DNA of 25,410 bases, from assembly GCA_045601805.1 (NCBI GenBank), contig JAZSAJ010000064.1, positions 1 to 25,410 of the forward strand, given 5' to 3'. The position numbers were made by a program, and so were the translations under genes. Below are positions 16,209-23,857 of this stretch, piece by piece. The stretch comes from SIG607 sp045601805. GTDB lineage: Bacteria > Bacillota > Clostridia > Oscillospirales > Acutalibacteraceae. Each line of letters starts with the position of its first letter. Position 1 is the first letter of the stretch. Under the pieces are notes generated by a model, which saw nothing but the letters and a program-made list of their open reading frames with translations, had not been told where the DNA came from and searched no databases.

Positions 16209-16290
16209 ATGTTCCCTGTTTTTCTATTTTAAAAATAAACCGCAACAGTGCGCCCAAAAACTTTGGGCTTTTAATAAGTACAACTTTCAC
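16207..16290 (-). CDS. spoVM: SpoVM-like spore morphogenetic peptide (27 aa)
   Basis: A GTG start at 16290 with AGGAGG 8 nt upstream opens a 27-residue peptide beginning MKVVLIKSPKFLGALL. Compared with Bacillus subtilis SpoVM (MKFYTIKLPKFLGGIV at the same positions), it keeps Met-Lys, Ile6-Lys7, Pro9-Lys10-Phe11-Leu12-Gly13, Arg17 and a basic C-terminal end, at almost the same total length (26 aa). SpoVM is an amphipathic helix that senses the convex forespore membrane and anchors SpoIVA, the base of the coat. The gene follows a 49-aa membrane-protein gene by 12 nt and ends at a terminator. Next downstream is sipL, whose product also binds SpoIVA. The identification rests on a short sequence, but the match is position by position. 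Confidence 0.85.
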   Translation of the reverse strand: MKVVLIKSPKFLGALLRFIFKIEKQGT

Positions 16291-16302
16291 AAAATACGCC
16301 TC

Positions 16303-16452
16303 CTAATGACATTTAACAAAGGATATTCCGAGAACAATTACTGCTATGGCAAGCGCCGCAATAAGTATTTCGTTGGGGCAAAAACAAGCAAGTATAAGCC
16401 CCACCGCAAACGCTATACAAATTATTCCCCTATTTGCGCCTTTTTTATGCAT
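16303..16452 (-). CDS. 49-aa two-helix membrane protein upstream of spoVM
   Basis: An ATG at 16452, preceded by a weak GGTGG site, opens a 49-residue protein. A basic N-terminus (MHKKGANR) is followed by a hydrophobic stretch (about 9-24), a short turn containing CPNE, and a second hydrophobic stretch (about 28-45) ending FVKCH. It is almost certainly a membrane hairpin. Similar tiny Cys-containing hydrophobic proteins are common in Clostridia, but I know of no assigned role. The stop lies 12 nt before the spoVM start, and spoVM has the stronger Shine-Dalgarno site, so they share a transcript. A sporulation role is inferred from that pairing alone. Confidence 0.65.
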   Translation of the reverse strand: MHKKGANRGIICIAFAVGLILACFCPNEILIAALAIAVIVLGISFVKCH

Positions 16453-16510
16453 TTTGCCACCACCGTTTCTTCTCTATTAGCATTATATTATAAAGGTGAA
16501 TTTTGGTGAC

Positions 16511-16540
16511 AAAAAAGCCCGTGAAACTTCACGGGCTTTT
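16511..16540 (-). terminator. Terminator of the hydrogenase operon
   Basis: The 12-bp stem AAAAGCCCGTGA/TCACGGGCTTTT (16513-16524 with 16529-16540) has an AACT loop and is followed on the minus strand by TTTTTT. It lies 5 nt after the hydA stop. Confidence 0.92.
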
Positions 16541-16545
16541 CGCTA

Positions 16546-18297
16546 TTAATAGTTGTATTTCTTACGGGCTGTGTAAGAAGTGTGTAATGCTTCGTGTGCT
16601 TTGTGGCAACCGAAAGATTCAAACCACTTGCCTTCGCCGTAAAGGGCTTTAACAGCAGGAGATTCGTGTGATTTACGAAGAGTCATTGCTTCGTCTTGGT
16701 CGTAAAGTGCTTTTGCACGAACTGCCTTTAAGTCAACAGTATCTCTTACATACTGGGGTTGAATTGGCTGACCGCCGCCGTTTACACAACCGCCGGGGCA
16801 ACCCATAATTTCAACAAATGCCCAACCGTTCGGGTTACCGTTTTTAATAGATTCCATAACTTCTTTAGCAGCTTTAGCGCCAGAAGCAACGGCAACTTTA
16901 AGTTCGGTACCTGCAAGGTTTACACTTGCTTCTTTAAGGCCTGCAGTACCACGAACAGCAAGGAGTGCAACAACTTCGTTGTCTTTGCCTGTAAGCCAGT
17001 CGTTAGCGGTACGAATAGCAGCTTCCATAACACCGCCTGTTGCACCAAAGATAACGGCAGCGCCGGTATCGGCTGCAAACGGGTCGTCAAATTCTTCGTC
17101 AGGCAATGCGGTGAAGTTAAGTCCGGCACGCATAATCATACGAGAAAGTTCCCTTGTGGTAATTGCAATATCAACATCTGCAACACCGGCAGCGTTTTGG
17201 TCATCACGGCCAATTTCAAACTTTTTAGCAGTACAGGGCATTACCGATACAACAACTATGTCTTTCGGGTCAATGCCTTCTTTTTCTGCATAGTAAGTTT
17301 TAATAATAGCGCCTGTCATTTGCTGCGGAGATTTGCAGGAAGAAAGATGTGCTATCATATTGGGATAGTAGTATTCGCAGAACTTAACCCAACCGGGTGA
17401 GCAAGAGGTAATCATGGGAAGTGTTCCGCCGTTTTTAATGCGTTCTACAAGTTCGTTTGCTTCTTCAACAATTGTAAGGTCGGCACCGAAGTTTGTGTCA
17501 AACACATTATTAAAGCCCAAACGGCGCAAAGCAGCAACCATTTTGCCTTCAACATTTGTGCCAATAGGCATACCAAAGCATTCACCCAAAGTAGCGCGAA
17601 TAGAAGGTGCAACTTGAACAACAACATGTTTAGTTGTGTCGGCAAGAGCAGCCCAAACTTTATCGGTATCGTCTTTTTCGGTTAATGCACCTGTGGGGCA
17701 AACAGCAGTACACTGTCCGCAAGAAATACAGGGAACATCGTTAAGACCTTTATTGAATGCACAACCAATAGAGGTATCAATACCGCGGTCGTTAGCGCCA
17801 ATAACGCTTACATACTGTTCTTCACAAACAGCAACACAACGACGGCAAAGAATACATTTATTGTTATCTCTTACAAGGTGAGCAGTTGTGGTATCAAGTT
17901 CGTATTTGGGCTTGAAACCTTCAAATGCTTCACCGTCTACACCATATTCCATGCAAAGTTTTTGAAGTTCGCAGTTTGTGGAACGGTTACAGGAAAGACA
18001 TTTTTTATCGTGGGTAGAAAGAATCAATTCAAGAGTTGTCTTTCTTGCTTTTTGAACCTTTTCGGTATTGGTTTGAATTTCCATACCTTCGGTTACGGGG
18101 TAAACACAAGCGGTAACAAGACCTCTTGCGCCTGTTGCTTCAACAACGCAAATACGGCAAGCGCCAATTTCGTTGATTTTCTTCATATAGCAAAGTGTGG
18201 GAATTTCAACACCGGCTACGCGGGCAGCTTCTAAAATGGTAGAGCCCTTGGGTACACTTACGGCAATGCCGTTTACTTTAACATTTAACATTTCCAT
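16546..18297 (-). CDS. hndD: [FeFe]-hydrogenase catalytic subunit (HydA/HndD type)
   Basis: A 583-aa enzyme that makes or uses H2 at the H-cluster. Domains in order: a [2Fe-2S] domain (Cys36, 47, 50, 64), a His-Cys [4Fe-4S] site (His96, Cys100, 103, 109), two [4Fe-4S] clusters (Cys148/151/154/158 and Cys190/193/196/200), then the H-cluster domain. Its motifs are L1 ITSCSPGW (297-303), L2 MPCTAKK (353-359) and L3 EIMGCPGGCVNGGG (about 496-509, Cys500 and Cys504). L1 has Cys-Ser where the CpI enzyme has Cys-Cys. With the NuoE-like, NuoF-like and thioredoxin-like subunits in the same operon it should form a soluble NAD(P)-linked, probably electron-bifurcating complex. It is the last gene of the operon, 20 nt after the NuoF-like gene. 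No maturase genes are in the window. Confidence 0.95.
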   Translation of the reverse strand: MEMLNVKVNGIAVSVPKGSTILEAARVAGVEIPTLCYMKKINEIGACRICVVEATGARGLVTACVYPVTEGMEIQTNTEKVQKARKTTLELILSTHDKKCLSCNRSTNCELQKLCMEYGVDGEAFEGFKPKYELDTTTAHLVRDNNKCILCRRCVAVCEEQYVSVIGANDRGIDTSIGCAFNKGLNDVPCISCGQCTAVCPTGALTEKDDTDKVWAALADTTKHVVVQVAPSIRATLGECFGMPIGTNVEGKMVAALRRLGFNNVFDTNFGADLTIVEEANELVERIKNGGTLPMITSCSPGWVKFCEYYYPNMIAHLSSCKSPQQMTGAIIKTYYAEKEGIDPKDIVVVSVMPCTAKKFEIGRDDQNAAGVADVDIAITTRELSRMIMRAGLNFTALPDEEFDDPFAADTGAAVIFGATGGVMEAAIRTANDWLTGKDNEVVALLAVRGTAGLKEASVNLAGTELKVAVASGAKAAKEVMESIKNGNPNGWAFVEIMGCPGGCVNGGGQPIQPQYVRDTVDLKAVRAKALYDQDEAMTLRKSHESPAVKALYGEGKWFESFGCHKAHEALHTSYTARKKYNY

Positions 18298-18317
18298 ATT
18301 ATAACGAGCTCCTTTCC

Positions 18318-20132
18318 TTATTGTTTGCTAATGGCTTTAAACTTACAGTTAGCCATACAAGCGCCGCACTTAATACATTTATCCTGAACAATTTCAAAGC
18401 TTGCAAGTTTGTGGCCCGGAGCAATGTAATCGGTTCTAACAATTGTATCAACAGGGCAGTTTTTAGCACAAAGACCGCAACCAATACATTTATCTTTATC
18501 AATTGTGAATTTAAGAAGATTCTTACATACGCCAGCAGGACATTTCTTATCAACAATATGAGCAATGTATTCATCACGGAAGAATTTAACTGTTGCAAGT
18601 ACAGGGTTAGGCGCAGTTTGACCTAAACCGCAAAGTGAGTTTTGCTTTATGTAGTTGCAAAGTTCTTCAAGTTTATCTAAGTCTTCCATTGTTGCTTTGC
18701 CGTCGGTAATTTTGTTAAGAAGTTCAAGCAATCTCTTTGTACCAACACGGCAAGGTGTACATTTACCGCAAGATTCATCAACAGTAAATTCAAGGAAGAA
18801 TTTAGCCATATCAACCATACAGTTGTCTTCGTCCATTACAATAAGACCGCCCGAGCCCATCATACAGCCCATTGCAGTAAGGTTATCGTAGTCAACTTCA
18901 ACATCCATAAGGTTTGCAGGAATACAACCGCCCGAAGGACCGCCGGTTTGAGCAGCTTTAAACTTCTTGCCGCCCGGAATACCGCCGCCAATTTCTTCAA
19001 TAATTTCGCGAAGTGTTGTACCCATTGGAATTTCAACAAGACCTGTGTGGGTAATTTTACCGCCCAAAGCGAATACCTTTGTACCCTTAGATTTTTCGGT
19101 ACCCATGGAAGCAAACCATTCGGGACCGTTAAGAATAATTTGAGGAATGTTAGCAAAGGTTTCAACGTTGTTTTCAACTGTGGGGCAACCGTAAAGGCCC
19201 TTAACAGCAGGATAAGGAGGACGGGGACGGGGTTCACCGCGGTTGCCTTCAATAGAAGTCATAAGAGCAGTTTCTTCACCGCAAACGAATGCGCCTGCGC
19301 CCAAACGAATGTAAAGGTCAAAATCAAAGCCGCTGCCAAAAATATTTTTACCTAAAAGGCCATATTCTCTGGCATCGTCAATTGCTTTTTGCAAACGGCG
19401 AACAGCAATGGGGTATTCAGCACGAACATAAACATAACCCTTTGTTGCGCCAATAGCATAACCAGCAATAGCCATTGCTTCAATAATGCAGTGCGGGTCG
19501 CCTTCAAGCACAGAACGGTCCATAAATGCACCGGGGTCACCTTCGTCGGCGTTACATACAACATATTTTTGTTCTGCTTTGTTAGGAGCAGTTAAAGCCC
19601 ACTTTCTGCCGGTGGGGAAACCGCCGCCGCCACGACCGCGAAGACCGGAATCAGTAACGGTTTTAATAACATCTTCGGGTGTCATTTCGGTTAAAACTTT
19701 ACCCAAAGCGGCATAACCATCCATTGCTATATATTCTTCAATATTTTCAGGGTCAATAACACCGCAGTTACGCAAAACAACACGTTTTTGTGTTTTATAG
19801 AAAGCGGTATCATTAAGAGAGATATTGCCTTGAACTTCTTCTTCGCCTGTATCTTTGTAAACAAGACGGTCTACAATACGGCCTTTTAAAAGGTGTTCTT
19901 CAACAATTTCTTTAACATCTTCGGTAGTAATACGGCTGTAAAAAGTGCCGTCGGGGTATACAATTACAACAGGGCCCAAAGCACAAAGGCCAAAGCAACC
20001 TGTTTGAACCAATTTTACTTCTTCAGTGAGTCCGAATTTTTCAATATTTTCGGTAAAAGCTTTCTGAATTTCATGACTGCCTGAAGATGTACAACCCGTA
20101 CCACCGCAAATTAAGACATGCGCACGAATCAT
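18318..20132 (-). CDS. hndC: NuoF-like NAD(P)H/FMN hydrogenase subunit (HydB/HndC)
   Basis: A 604-aa flavin and iron-sulfur subunit that exchanges electrons with NAD(P)H. Residues 1-100 are a thioredoxin-like [2Fe-2S] domain with Cys9, Cys14, Cys46 and Cys50. The NuoF core follows, with the NADH/FMN loop GRGGGGFPTGRKW and an SLBB region. Next is the [4Fe-4S] motif ESCGKCTPCRVGT. The C-terminus carries two ferredoxin clusters (CIGCGLCAKNCP and CIKCGACMANCK). I place the start at ATG 20132, 8 nt after GGAGG; the in-frame TTG at 20147 would contain that site. The extra ferredoxin clusters are typical of HydB and HndC, in which ferredoxin and NAD(P)H electrons are coupled. Confidence 0.94.
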   Translation of the reverse strand: MIRAHVLICGGTGCTSSGSHEIQKAFTENIEKFGLTEEVKLVQTGCFGLCALGPVVIVYPDGTFYSRITTEDVKEIVEEHLLKGRIVDRLVYKDTGEEEVQGNISLNDTAFYKTQKRVVLRNCGVIDPENIEEYIAMDGYAALGKVLTEMTPEDVIKTVTDSGLRGRGGGGFPTGRKWALTAPNKAEQKYVVCNADEGDPGAFMDRSVLEGDPHCIIEAMAIAGYAIGATKGYVYVRAEYPIAVRRLQKAIDDAREYGLLGKNIFGSGFDFDLYIRLGAGAFVCGEETALMTSIEGNRGEPRPRPPYPAVKGLYGCPTVENNVETFANIPQIILNGPEWFASMGTEKSKGTKVFALGGKITHTGLVEIPMGTTLREIIEEIGGGIPGGKKFKAAQTGGPSGGCIPANLMDVEVDYDNLTAMGCMMGSGGLIVMDEDNCMVDMAKFFLEFTVDESCGKCTPCRVGTKRLLELLNKITDGKATMEDLDKLEELCNYIKQNSLCGLGQTAPNPVLATVKFFRDEYIAHIVDKKCPAGVCKNLLKFTIDKDKCIGCGLCAKNCPVDTIVRTDYIAPGHKLASFEIVQDKCIKCGACMANCKFKAISKQ

Positions 20133-20153
20133 ATTTATTACCTCCAAATTTTT

Positions 20154-20525
20154 TTAGATTTTTGCTTCGGCAATGGTGTATTCAGATACAACTTTACCGT
20201 CTTTTAAATGTTCTTTAGCAACTCTGGCTGCCTTTTCGGCATCCATTTTTACATAGGTGATTTTTTCTTCGCCTGCTTTGAAAACTTCTACAATGGGTTC
20301 ATACTGGCAAAGACCAATGCAACCGGTTTGAGAAACTGTAACATTTTCGCCAAGGCCAAGTTCATTTACCTGTTCAACTAAGGCCTGAAGAACGGGACGA
20401 GCGCCTGCTGCAATACCGCAGGTTGCCATACCAACAACAACGCGAACTTCCTGTCCGCCTTCACGAAGAACTACTTTGTTTTTCATTCTCTCCTTAATTG
20501 CCTGTAATTCGGCTAATGATTTCAT
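20154..20525 (-). CDS. hndB: Thioredoxin-like ferredoxin subunit (HndB-like)
   Basis: A 123-aa protein with an N-terminal helix (about 1-20) and a thioredoxin-like [2Fe-2S] ferredoxin fold. The motifs are GMATCGIAAGARP (about 32-44) and SQTGCIGLCQYEP (about 65-77). Only three cysteines are present in the whole protein (Cys36, Cys69, Cys73), one fewer than a standard four-Cys cluster. It matches the small HndB subunit that sits between the NuoE-like and NuoF-like genes in NADP-reducing hydrogenase operons. It probably takes part in the hydrogenase complex as an electron carrier or a structural subunit. GGGAG precedes the ATG, and the gene lies 21 nt before hndC. Confidence 0.88.
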   Translation of the reverse strand: MKSLAELQAIKERMKNKVVLREGGQEVRVVVGMATCGIAAGARPVLQALVEQVNELGLGENVTVSQTGCIGLCQYEPIVEVFKAGEEKITYVKMDAEKAARVAKEHLKDGKVVSEYTIAEAKI

Positions 20526-20546
20526 AAATATCTCCCTTTCCGTAAA

Positions 20547-21104
20547 TTATTTATAAAAATTTGAATACTGTTCTTTCAAATATTCTTCTATCCAGTTGAT
20601 AACCTCATAACTGTTAAGCGGTACATCTTCAAGCACCTCTTTAAGTTTAAGGGTATCAAGTTCCACTTTACTTTCACCAAAACTGTGCTCAAACAAAAAT
20701 TCGCATTTTTCGCTATGGGCATAAATTAAGGTGGTAAGGGTGGAAATTATATCGCCAAGCGGCGTATAATCAAGGTGTTTTTTATTAAAGGTTGCCGTAA
20801 CTGTAGTGCCACAGTCAACAGGAAATTCAGTTTTGCTTTTAGAAGCAATACTGAAAGTTCCGCCGCAAAGTTCAGCTGCCATTTTGAAAAGCGGTATACC
20901 CATTCCAACCTTGCGTGTTGTTCGGGTTGTATAAAAAGGGTTTTCAACATTTTCCAAAATTTCTTTGGTCATACCCTTGCCATCATCTTTTATGGTTATT
21001 GAAAGCATTTCTTCGCTTTCTTCTAAAAGAATTAAAACCTTAGTTGCTTCGGCTTTTACCGAATTTTCGGTTATGTCAAGGATATTAAGTGACAATTCTT
21101 TCAT
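20547..21104 (-). CDS. GHKL-type ATPase (histidine-kinase-like), hydrogenase-linked
   Basis: A 185-aa protein whose first ~115 residues form a GHKL ATP-binding fold. The N box is DITENSVKA (about 10-18), G1 is DDGKGM (about 39-44) and G2 is RKVGMGIPLFKMAAE (about 64-78), followed by GTTVTATF. There is no dimerisation/phosphoacceptor domain and no sensor domain, so it is not a normal histidine kinase. Residues 116-185 are an unassigned extension. Its start overlaps the PHP gene stop by 4 nt (ATGA). In this neighbourhood it probably acts as a kinase or regulator in a redox signalling chain with the HydS-type protein, but its target is unknown. Confidence 0.8.
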   Translation of the reverse strand: MKELSLNILDITENSVKAEATKVLILLEESEEMLSITIKDDGKGMTKEILENVENPFYTTRTTRKVGMGIPLFKMAAELCGGTFSIASKSKTEFPVDCGTTVTATFNKKHLDYTPLGDIISTLTTLIYAHSEKCEFLFEHSFGESKVELDTLKLKEVLEDVPLNSYEVINWIEEYLKEQYSNFYK

Positions 21105-21829
21105 ATTGGGTTATGCAGCCTTTCAAAAAGACATTTTACTATTTGCTCTGTGTCACCGTATTCGGCATCAAGCATTAAAAAGTTTTCTTGTTCGCTTATA
21201 TCCCACAAATAATGGGCGTCTGAACTAACAATAAAACTGTTTTCACTTAAGCCCGAAAATGTGGCAAACTCTTCTTTTTTGGTTTTATCGTGCAGTTCTG
21301 CAATTTTAAAACCTTGCGGAAAAACGCCCAAAACCGAAGTGGTGCTGTTAGAGGTGCGGTCAATGTGTGCGGGGTAGCAAACGCCACCAAACTTTTTAAC
21401 AAATTCCTTTGCATCATCTAATGACAGCGCCGTTGCATTTATAAGCAAATGCTCTATCTCTTTAATAACATTATCATTATGGTCAACAACCAACTGGTTA
21501 CCAAAAATAGCCGGTTTGTTCTTAACCTTTATTAAAAGTTTTTCAATTTCGCTGTCAAAATCCATTGCGCCCTCTAAGGACGGAAACAAGCAAACGGCAT
21601 GAATATCTTCACTTGTTGTAAGTTCCATACCAAAAATTGGGGTTATTTCGTGGTTTTTTGCAGCAACTGAAAACGCAGGACAATTTTTTGCGGTATTGTG
21701 GTCGGTAAGCGCCACAATGTTAAGCCCGTTAAGCTGTGCCATTCCTGCAATGCTATCGGGTGTTGATTCGTTATCGCCACACGGAGAAAGGCAGGAATGT
21801 ATATGAAGGTCGTAATAGAACCTATTCAT
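21101..21829 (-). CDS. PHP-domain metal-dependent phosphoesterase
   Basis: A 242-aa PHP-domain protein. The metal-binding motifs appear in order: DLHIHSCLSPCGD (about 7-19), LTDHNT (about 41-46), GMELTT (about 67-72), DHN in LVVDHND, PAHIDRTS (about 154-161) and SSDAHYLW (about 201-208). PHP phosphoesterases hydrolyse phosphate esters or small nucleotides. The substrate of this hydrogenase-linked subgroup is not known to me. It overlaps its neighbours on both sides by 4 nt, so all three are translated as a coupled group. The presence of kinase-like and phosphatase-like proteins in one operon suggests reversible phosphorylation or a small-molecule signal. Confidence 0.85.
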   Translation of the reverse strand: MNRFYYDLHIHSCLSPCGDNESTPDSIAGMAQLNGLNIVALTDHNTAKNCPAFSVAAKNHEITPIFGMELTTSEDIHAVCLFPSLEGAMDFDSEIEKLLIKVKNKPAIFGNQLVVDHNDNVIKEIEHLLINATALSLDDAKEFVKKFGGVCYPAHIDRTSNSTTSVLGVFPQGFKIAELHDKTKKEEFATFSGLSENSFIVSSDAHYLWDISEQENFLMLDAEYGDTEQIVKCLFERLHNPI

Positions 21830-22161
21830 ATTGTTTTACCAAGCGTAACACAAAGCGAATACACACTGTCATTCGCAGAAAGAATATTTATTCCCTTTTG
21901 CTGTGCCGCTTTAAGCGCGTCATCATCTAAACTAACGCCTTCGGCAAGTATAACGCAAGAAACATCGGTAAGTTCTGCCACCGCAACAACATTAATGTTA
22001 GACATTATTGTTATCCAAGCGTCACCTTCATTGGCTTTACCCATAACCCAACTAAGCAAATCACAACAGTAAACACCGTTTACTTCCCTGTTTCCGTCAG
22101 CCAAATTTATTGCCTTTAAAGAACACAGTTCGCAAAGTTTAGTTACAGTCACCCTTTTCAC
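21826..22161 (-). CDS. DRTGG-domain protein (first copy)
   Basis: A 111-aa protein with the fold and pattern of the DRTGG domain. Features are VNGVYCCDLLSWVMGKANEGDAW, the hydrophobic strand IMSNINVVAVAELTDVSCVILAE, and a closing ADDSVYSLC-like segment (here ANDSVYSLCVTL). DRTGG domains accompany CBS domains and phosphotransacetylase and are thought to bind ligands, possibly nucleotides. It lies 7 nt after the HydS-type gene and overlaps the PHP gene start by 4 nt. It carries two Cys near the N-terminus (CELC) and a CC pair, which could be redox active, but this is only a suggestion. A second, related copy lies at 23850-24206. Confidence 0.78.
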   Translation of the reverse strand: MKRVTVTKLCELCSLKAINLADGNREVNGVYCCDLLSWVMGKANEGDAWITIMSNINVVAVAELTDVSCVILAEGVSLDDDALKAAQQKGINILSANDSVYSLCVTLGKTI

Positions 22162-22168
22162 CGACCTT

Positions 22169-23419
22169 TCAGTTGTTTTTACATTTTAAAATGGGACAAT
22201 CCCCAAGTTCAGCGTTATTCTTAACAATATCTTCTGCAAACGCCCTACAAGTAGGAGCACCGCAGGAGCCGCAATCAATTCCCGGCAAAATTTCTTTTAT
22301 TTCTGTAATTTTAGACATCATACGAAGCGATTCACTAAAACTGTCGCTAAGTTTTGCAATAGGACGGTAATTCGGAAAACTTTCAAAAAGGTATTCTTCG
22401 GGAATAATTTCATTCCCCTGTTCAAGAAAATTGCAAGAAACAGGCAAATACCTTCTTAAACTTCGTAAACGCGCCTTTGCAATAAAGGGGTTTTGAATAT
22501 TCATTACCCCGCCAACACAACCGCCGGTACAAGCATTAAGTTCAACAAATTCAAGGTTAGGAATAATTCCGTTATCAATTTGTTCAAGCACATGTATGCA
22601 GTTATCAATACCATCGGCAGCAAGGTAGTTATCGTTAAATATTGCTGTGCTTTCGCCACCCGAACTTGCCCAACTAATACCAATTTTACCGGAATTCGCA
22701 ATTGGTTTAAGGTCATCGTTCTTTTTCATTGTGCCAATAAGCAAGAAATACAGTTCCCTTATAGGAACAACAACATCTACCTGGCTTTTATAAGCGCCAA
22801 AGCCGTTATTTACATAACTTACCTTTGCAGGACAAGGTGAAATAAAGAAAATGCCAATATCTTCGCTTTTTAGTTCGGGGTTGTTTGATAGTGCCCTTTT
22901 ACGCGCCATGCCTGCCGCAACTTCCATTGGCGGAAGCATATGAATAATATTTTCCGTTAAAGACGGAAAACGCAATTCAATAAGACGCAAAATTGCGGGG
23001 CAAGCCGAACTAATGGCAGGTTTTTTAACGCTTTCGTTTTTTAAATATTCCCTTGTGTACGCCGAAACAATTTCGGCAGCAGCGGAAACTTCAAAAACAT
23101 CGTCAAAACCTATTTTTAATAAGCCATCAAGAATAATATCAACGTCTTCAAGGTTTTCAAACTGCCCGTAAAGACTTGGTGCAGGCAAAGCAATGTTAAA
23201 TTTGTAGTTCTTCATTTCTTCAATAGAACCGCAAACCGTTTTCTTTGCCTTATGCGGACAAACGCGTATACATTCGCCACAGTCAATGCAACGGTCGTTA
23301 TCAATTACGGCGTGGCCGTTTTTAATACGGATTGCTTCTGTGGGACAATGCCTTACACATGTGGTGCAACCAATGCACTTGCCAACTTCCAACGAAACCG
23401 AGTGTTTATATGTATTCAT
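22169..23419 (-). CDS. HydS-type sensory [FeFe]-hydrogenase-like protein
   Basis: A 416-aa protein. Two ferredoxin clusters lie at the N-terminus (Cys15/18/21/25 and Cys44/47/50/54). A hydrogenase large-subunit domain follows, with L1 SSACPAIL (137-144), L2 SPCPAK (194-199) and L3 ELNACTGGCVGG (293-304). The C-terminus is a Fes-type [4Fe-4S] domain (IDCGSCGAPTC, about 381-391, plus Cys408). By simple alignment all four Cys that hold the H-cluster are kept (140, 196, 297, 301), but the proton-relay Cys is Ala139. This fits the putative sensory (HydS-like, groups C/D) enzymes. There is no PAS domain; the separate small signalling genes in the operon may do that job. I place the start at ATG 23419, because GGAG is 7 nt before it and only 1 nt before the ATG at 23425. 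Confidence 0.85.
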   Translation of the reverse strand: MNTYKHSVSLEVGKCIGCTTCVRHCPTEAIRIKNGHAVIDNDRCIDCGECIRVCPHKAKKTVCGSIEEMKNYKFNIALPAPSLYGQFENLEDVDIILDGLLKIGFDDVFEVSAAAEIVSAYTREYLKNESVKKPAISSACPAILRLIELRFPSLTENIIHMLPPMEVAAGMARKRALSNNPELKSEDIGIFFISPCPAKVSYVNNGFGAYKSQVDVVVPIRELYFLLIGTMKKNDDLKPIANSGKIGISWASSGGESTAIFNDNYLAADGIDNCIHVLEQIDNGIIPNLEFVELNACTGGCVGGVMNIQNPFIAKARLRSLRRYLPVSCNFLEQGNEIIPEEYLFESFPNYRPIAKLSDSFSESLRMMSKITEIKEILPGIDCGSCGAPTCRAFAEDIVKNNAELGDCPILKCKNN

Positions 23420-23434
23420 AAACATTCTCCGTTA

Positions 23435-23857
23435 CTATAAATTAACTGTCATAATAATTTGGGTTCCCTGGCCTAAAACAGATTTTATTTCCATACTGTC
23501 GGTGTAACGCTTCATATTGGGCAAACCCATACCTGCGCCAAACCCCAGCGACCTAACCTGTTCAGTAGCGGTTGAATACCCTTCTTGCATTGCTTTGTTT
23601 ATGTCTTTAATACCGGGGCCGTTATCGCTAAGTTCAATGGTAATGCATTTTTCATCAACCGTAACCTTTGCTTTACCGCCGCCGGCGTGTATAACCATAT
23701 TTATTTCACCTTCGTACATTGCAACCGAAACACGCCTAATAATGTCAGCCGGTATTCCAATTTGCCTAAGGTTTTGTTTTACCTTAACCGAGGCCTGCCC
23801 TGCCGAAGTGAAATCCCTGCCGTCAACATCAAAACTAAATGTTAAGGAATCAGGCAT
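23435..23857 (-). CDS. RsbT/RsbW-like serine kinase ATPase
   Basis: A 140-aa single-domain GHKL ATPase of the anti-sigma-factor kinase type. The N box is MYEGEINMVIHAGGG (about 48-62), G1 is LSDNGPGI (about 76-83), and G2 is LGFGAGMGLPNMKRY (about 102-116), followed by GQGTQIIMTV. It is close in length and layout to RsbT and SpoIIAB-like proteins. No sigma factor or STAS partner gene is adjacent, so its protein target is unknown. It overlaps the first DRTGG gene by 8 nt and lies 15 nt before the HydS-type gene, which suggests it reports or transmits that protein's redox state. Confidence 0.83.
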   Translation of the reverse strand: MPDSLTFSFDVDGRDFTSAGQASVKVKQNLRQIGIPADIIRRVSVAMYEGEINMVIHAGGGKAKVTVDEKCITIELSDNGPGIKDINKAMQEGYSTATEQVRSLGFGAGMGLPNMKRYTDSMEIKSVLGQGTQIIMTVNL

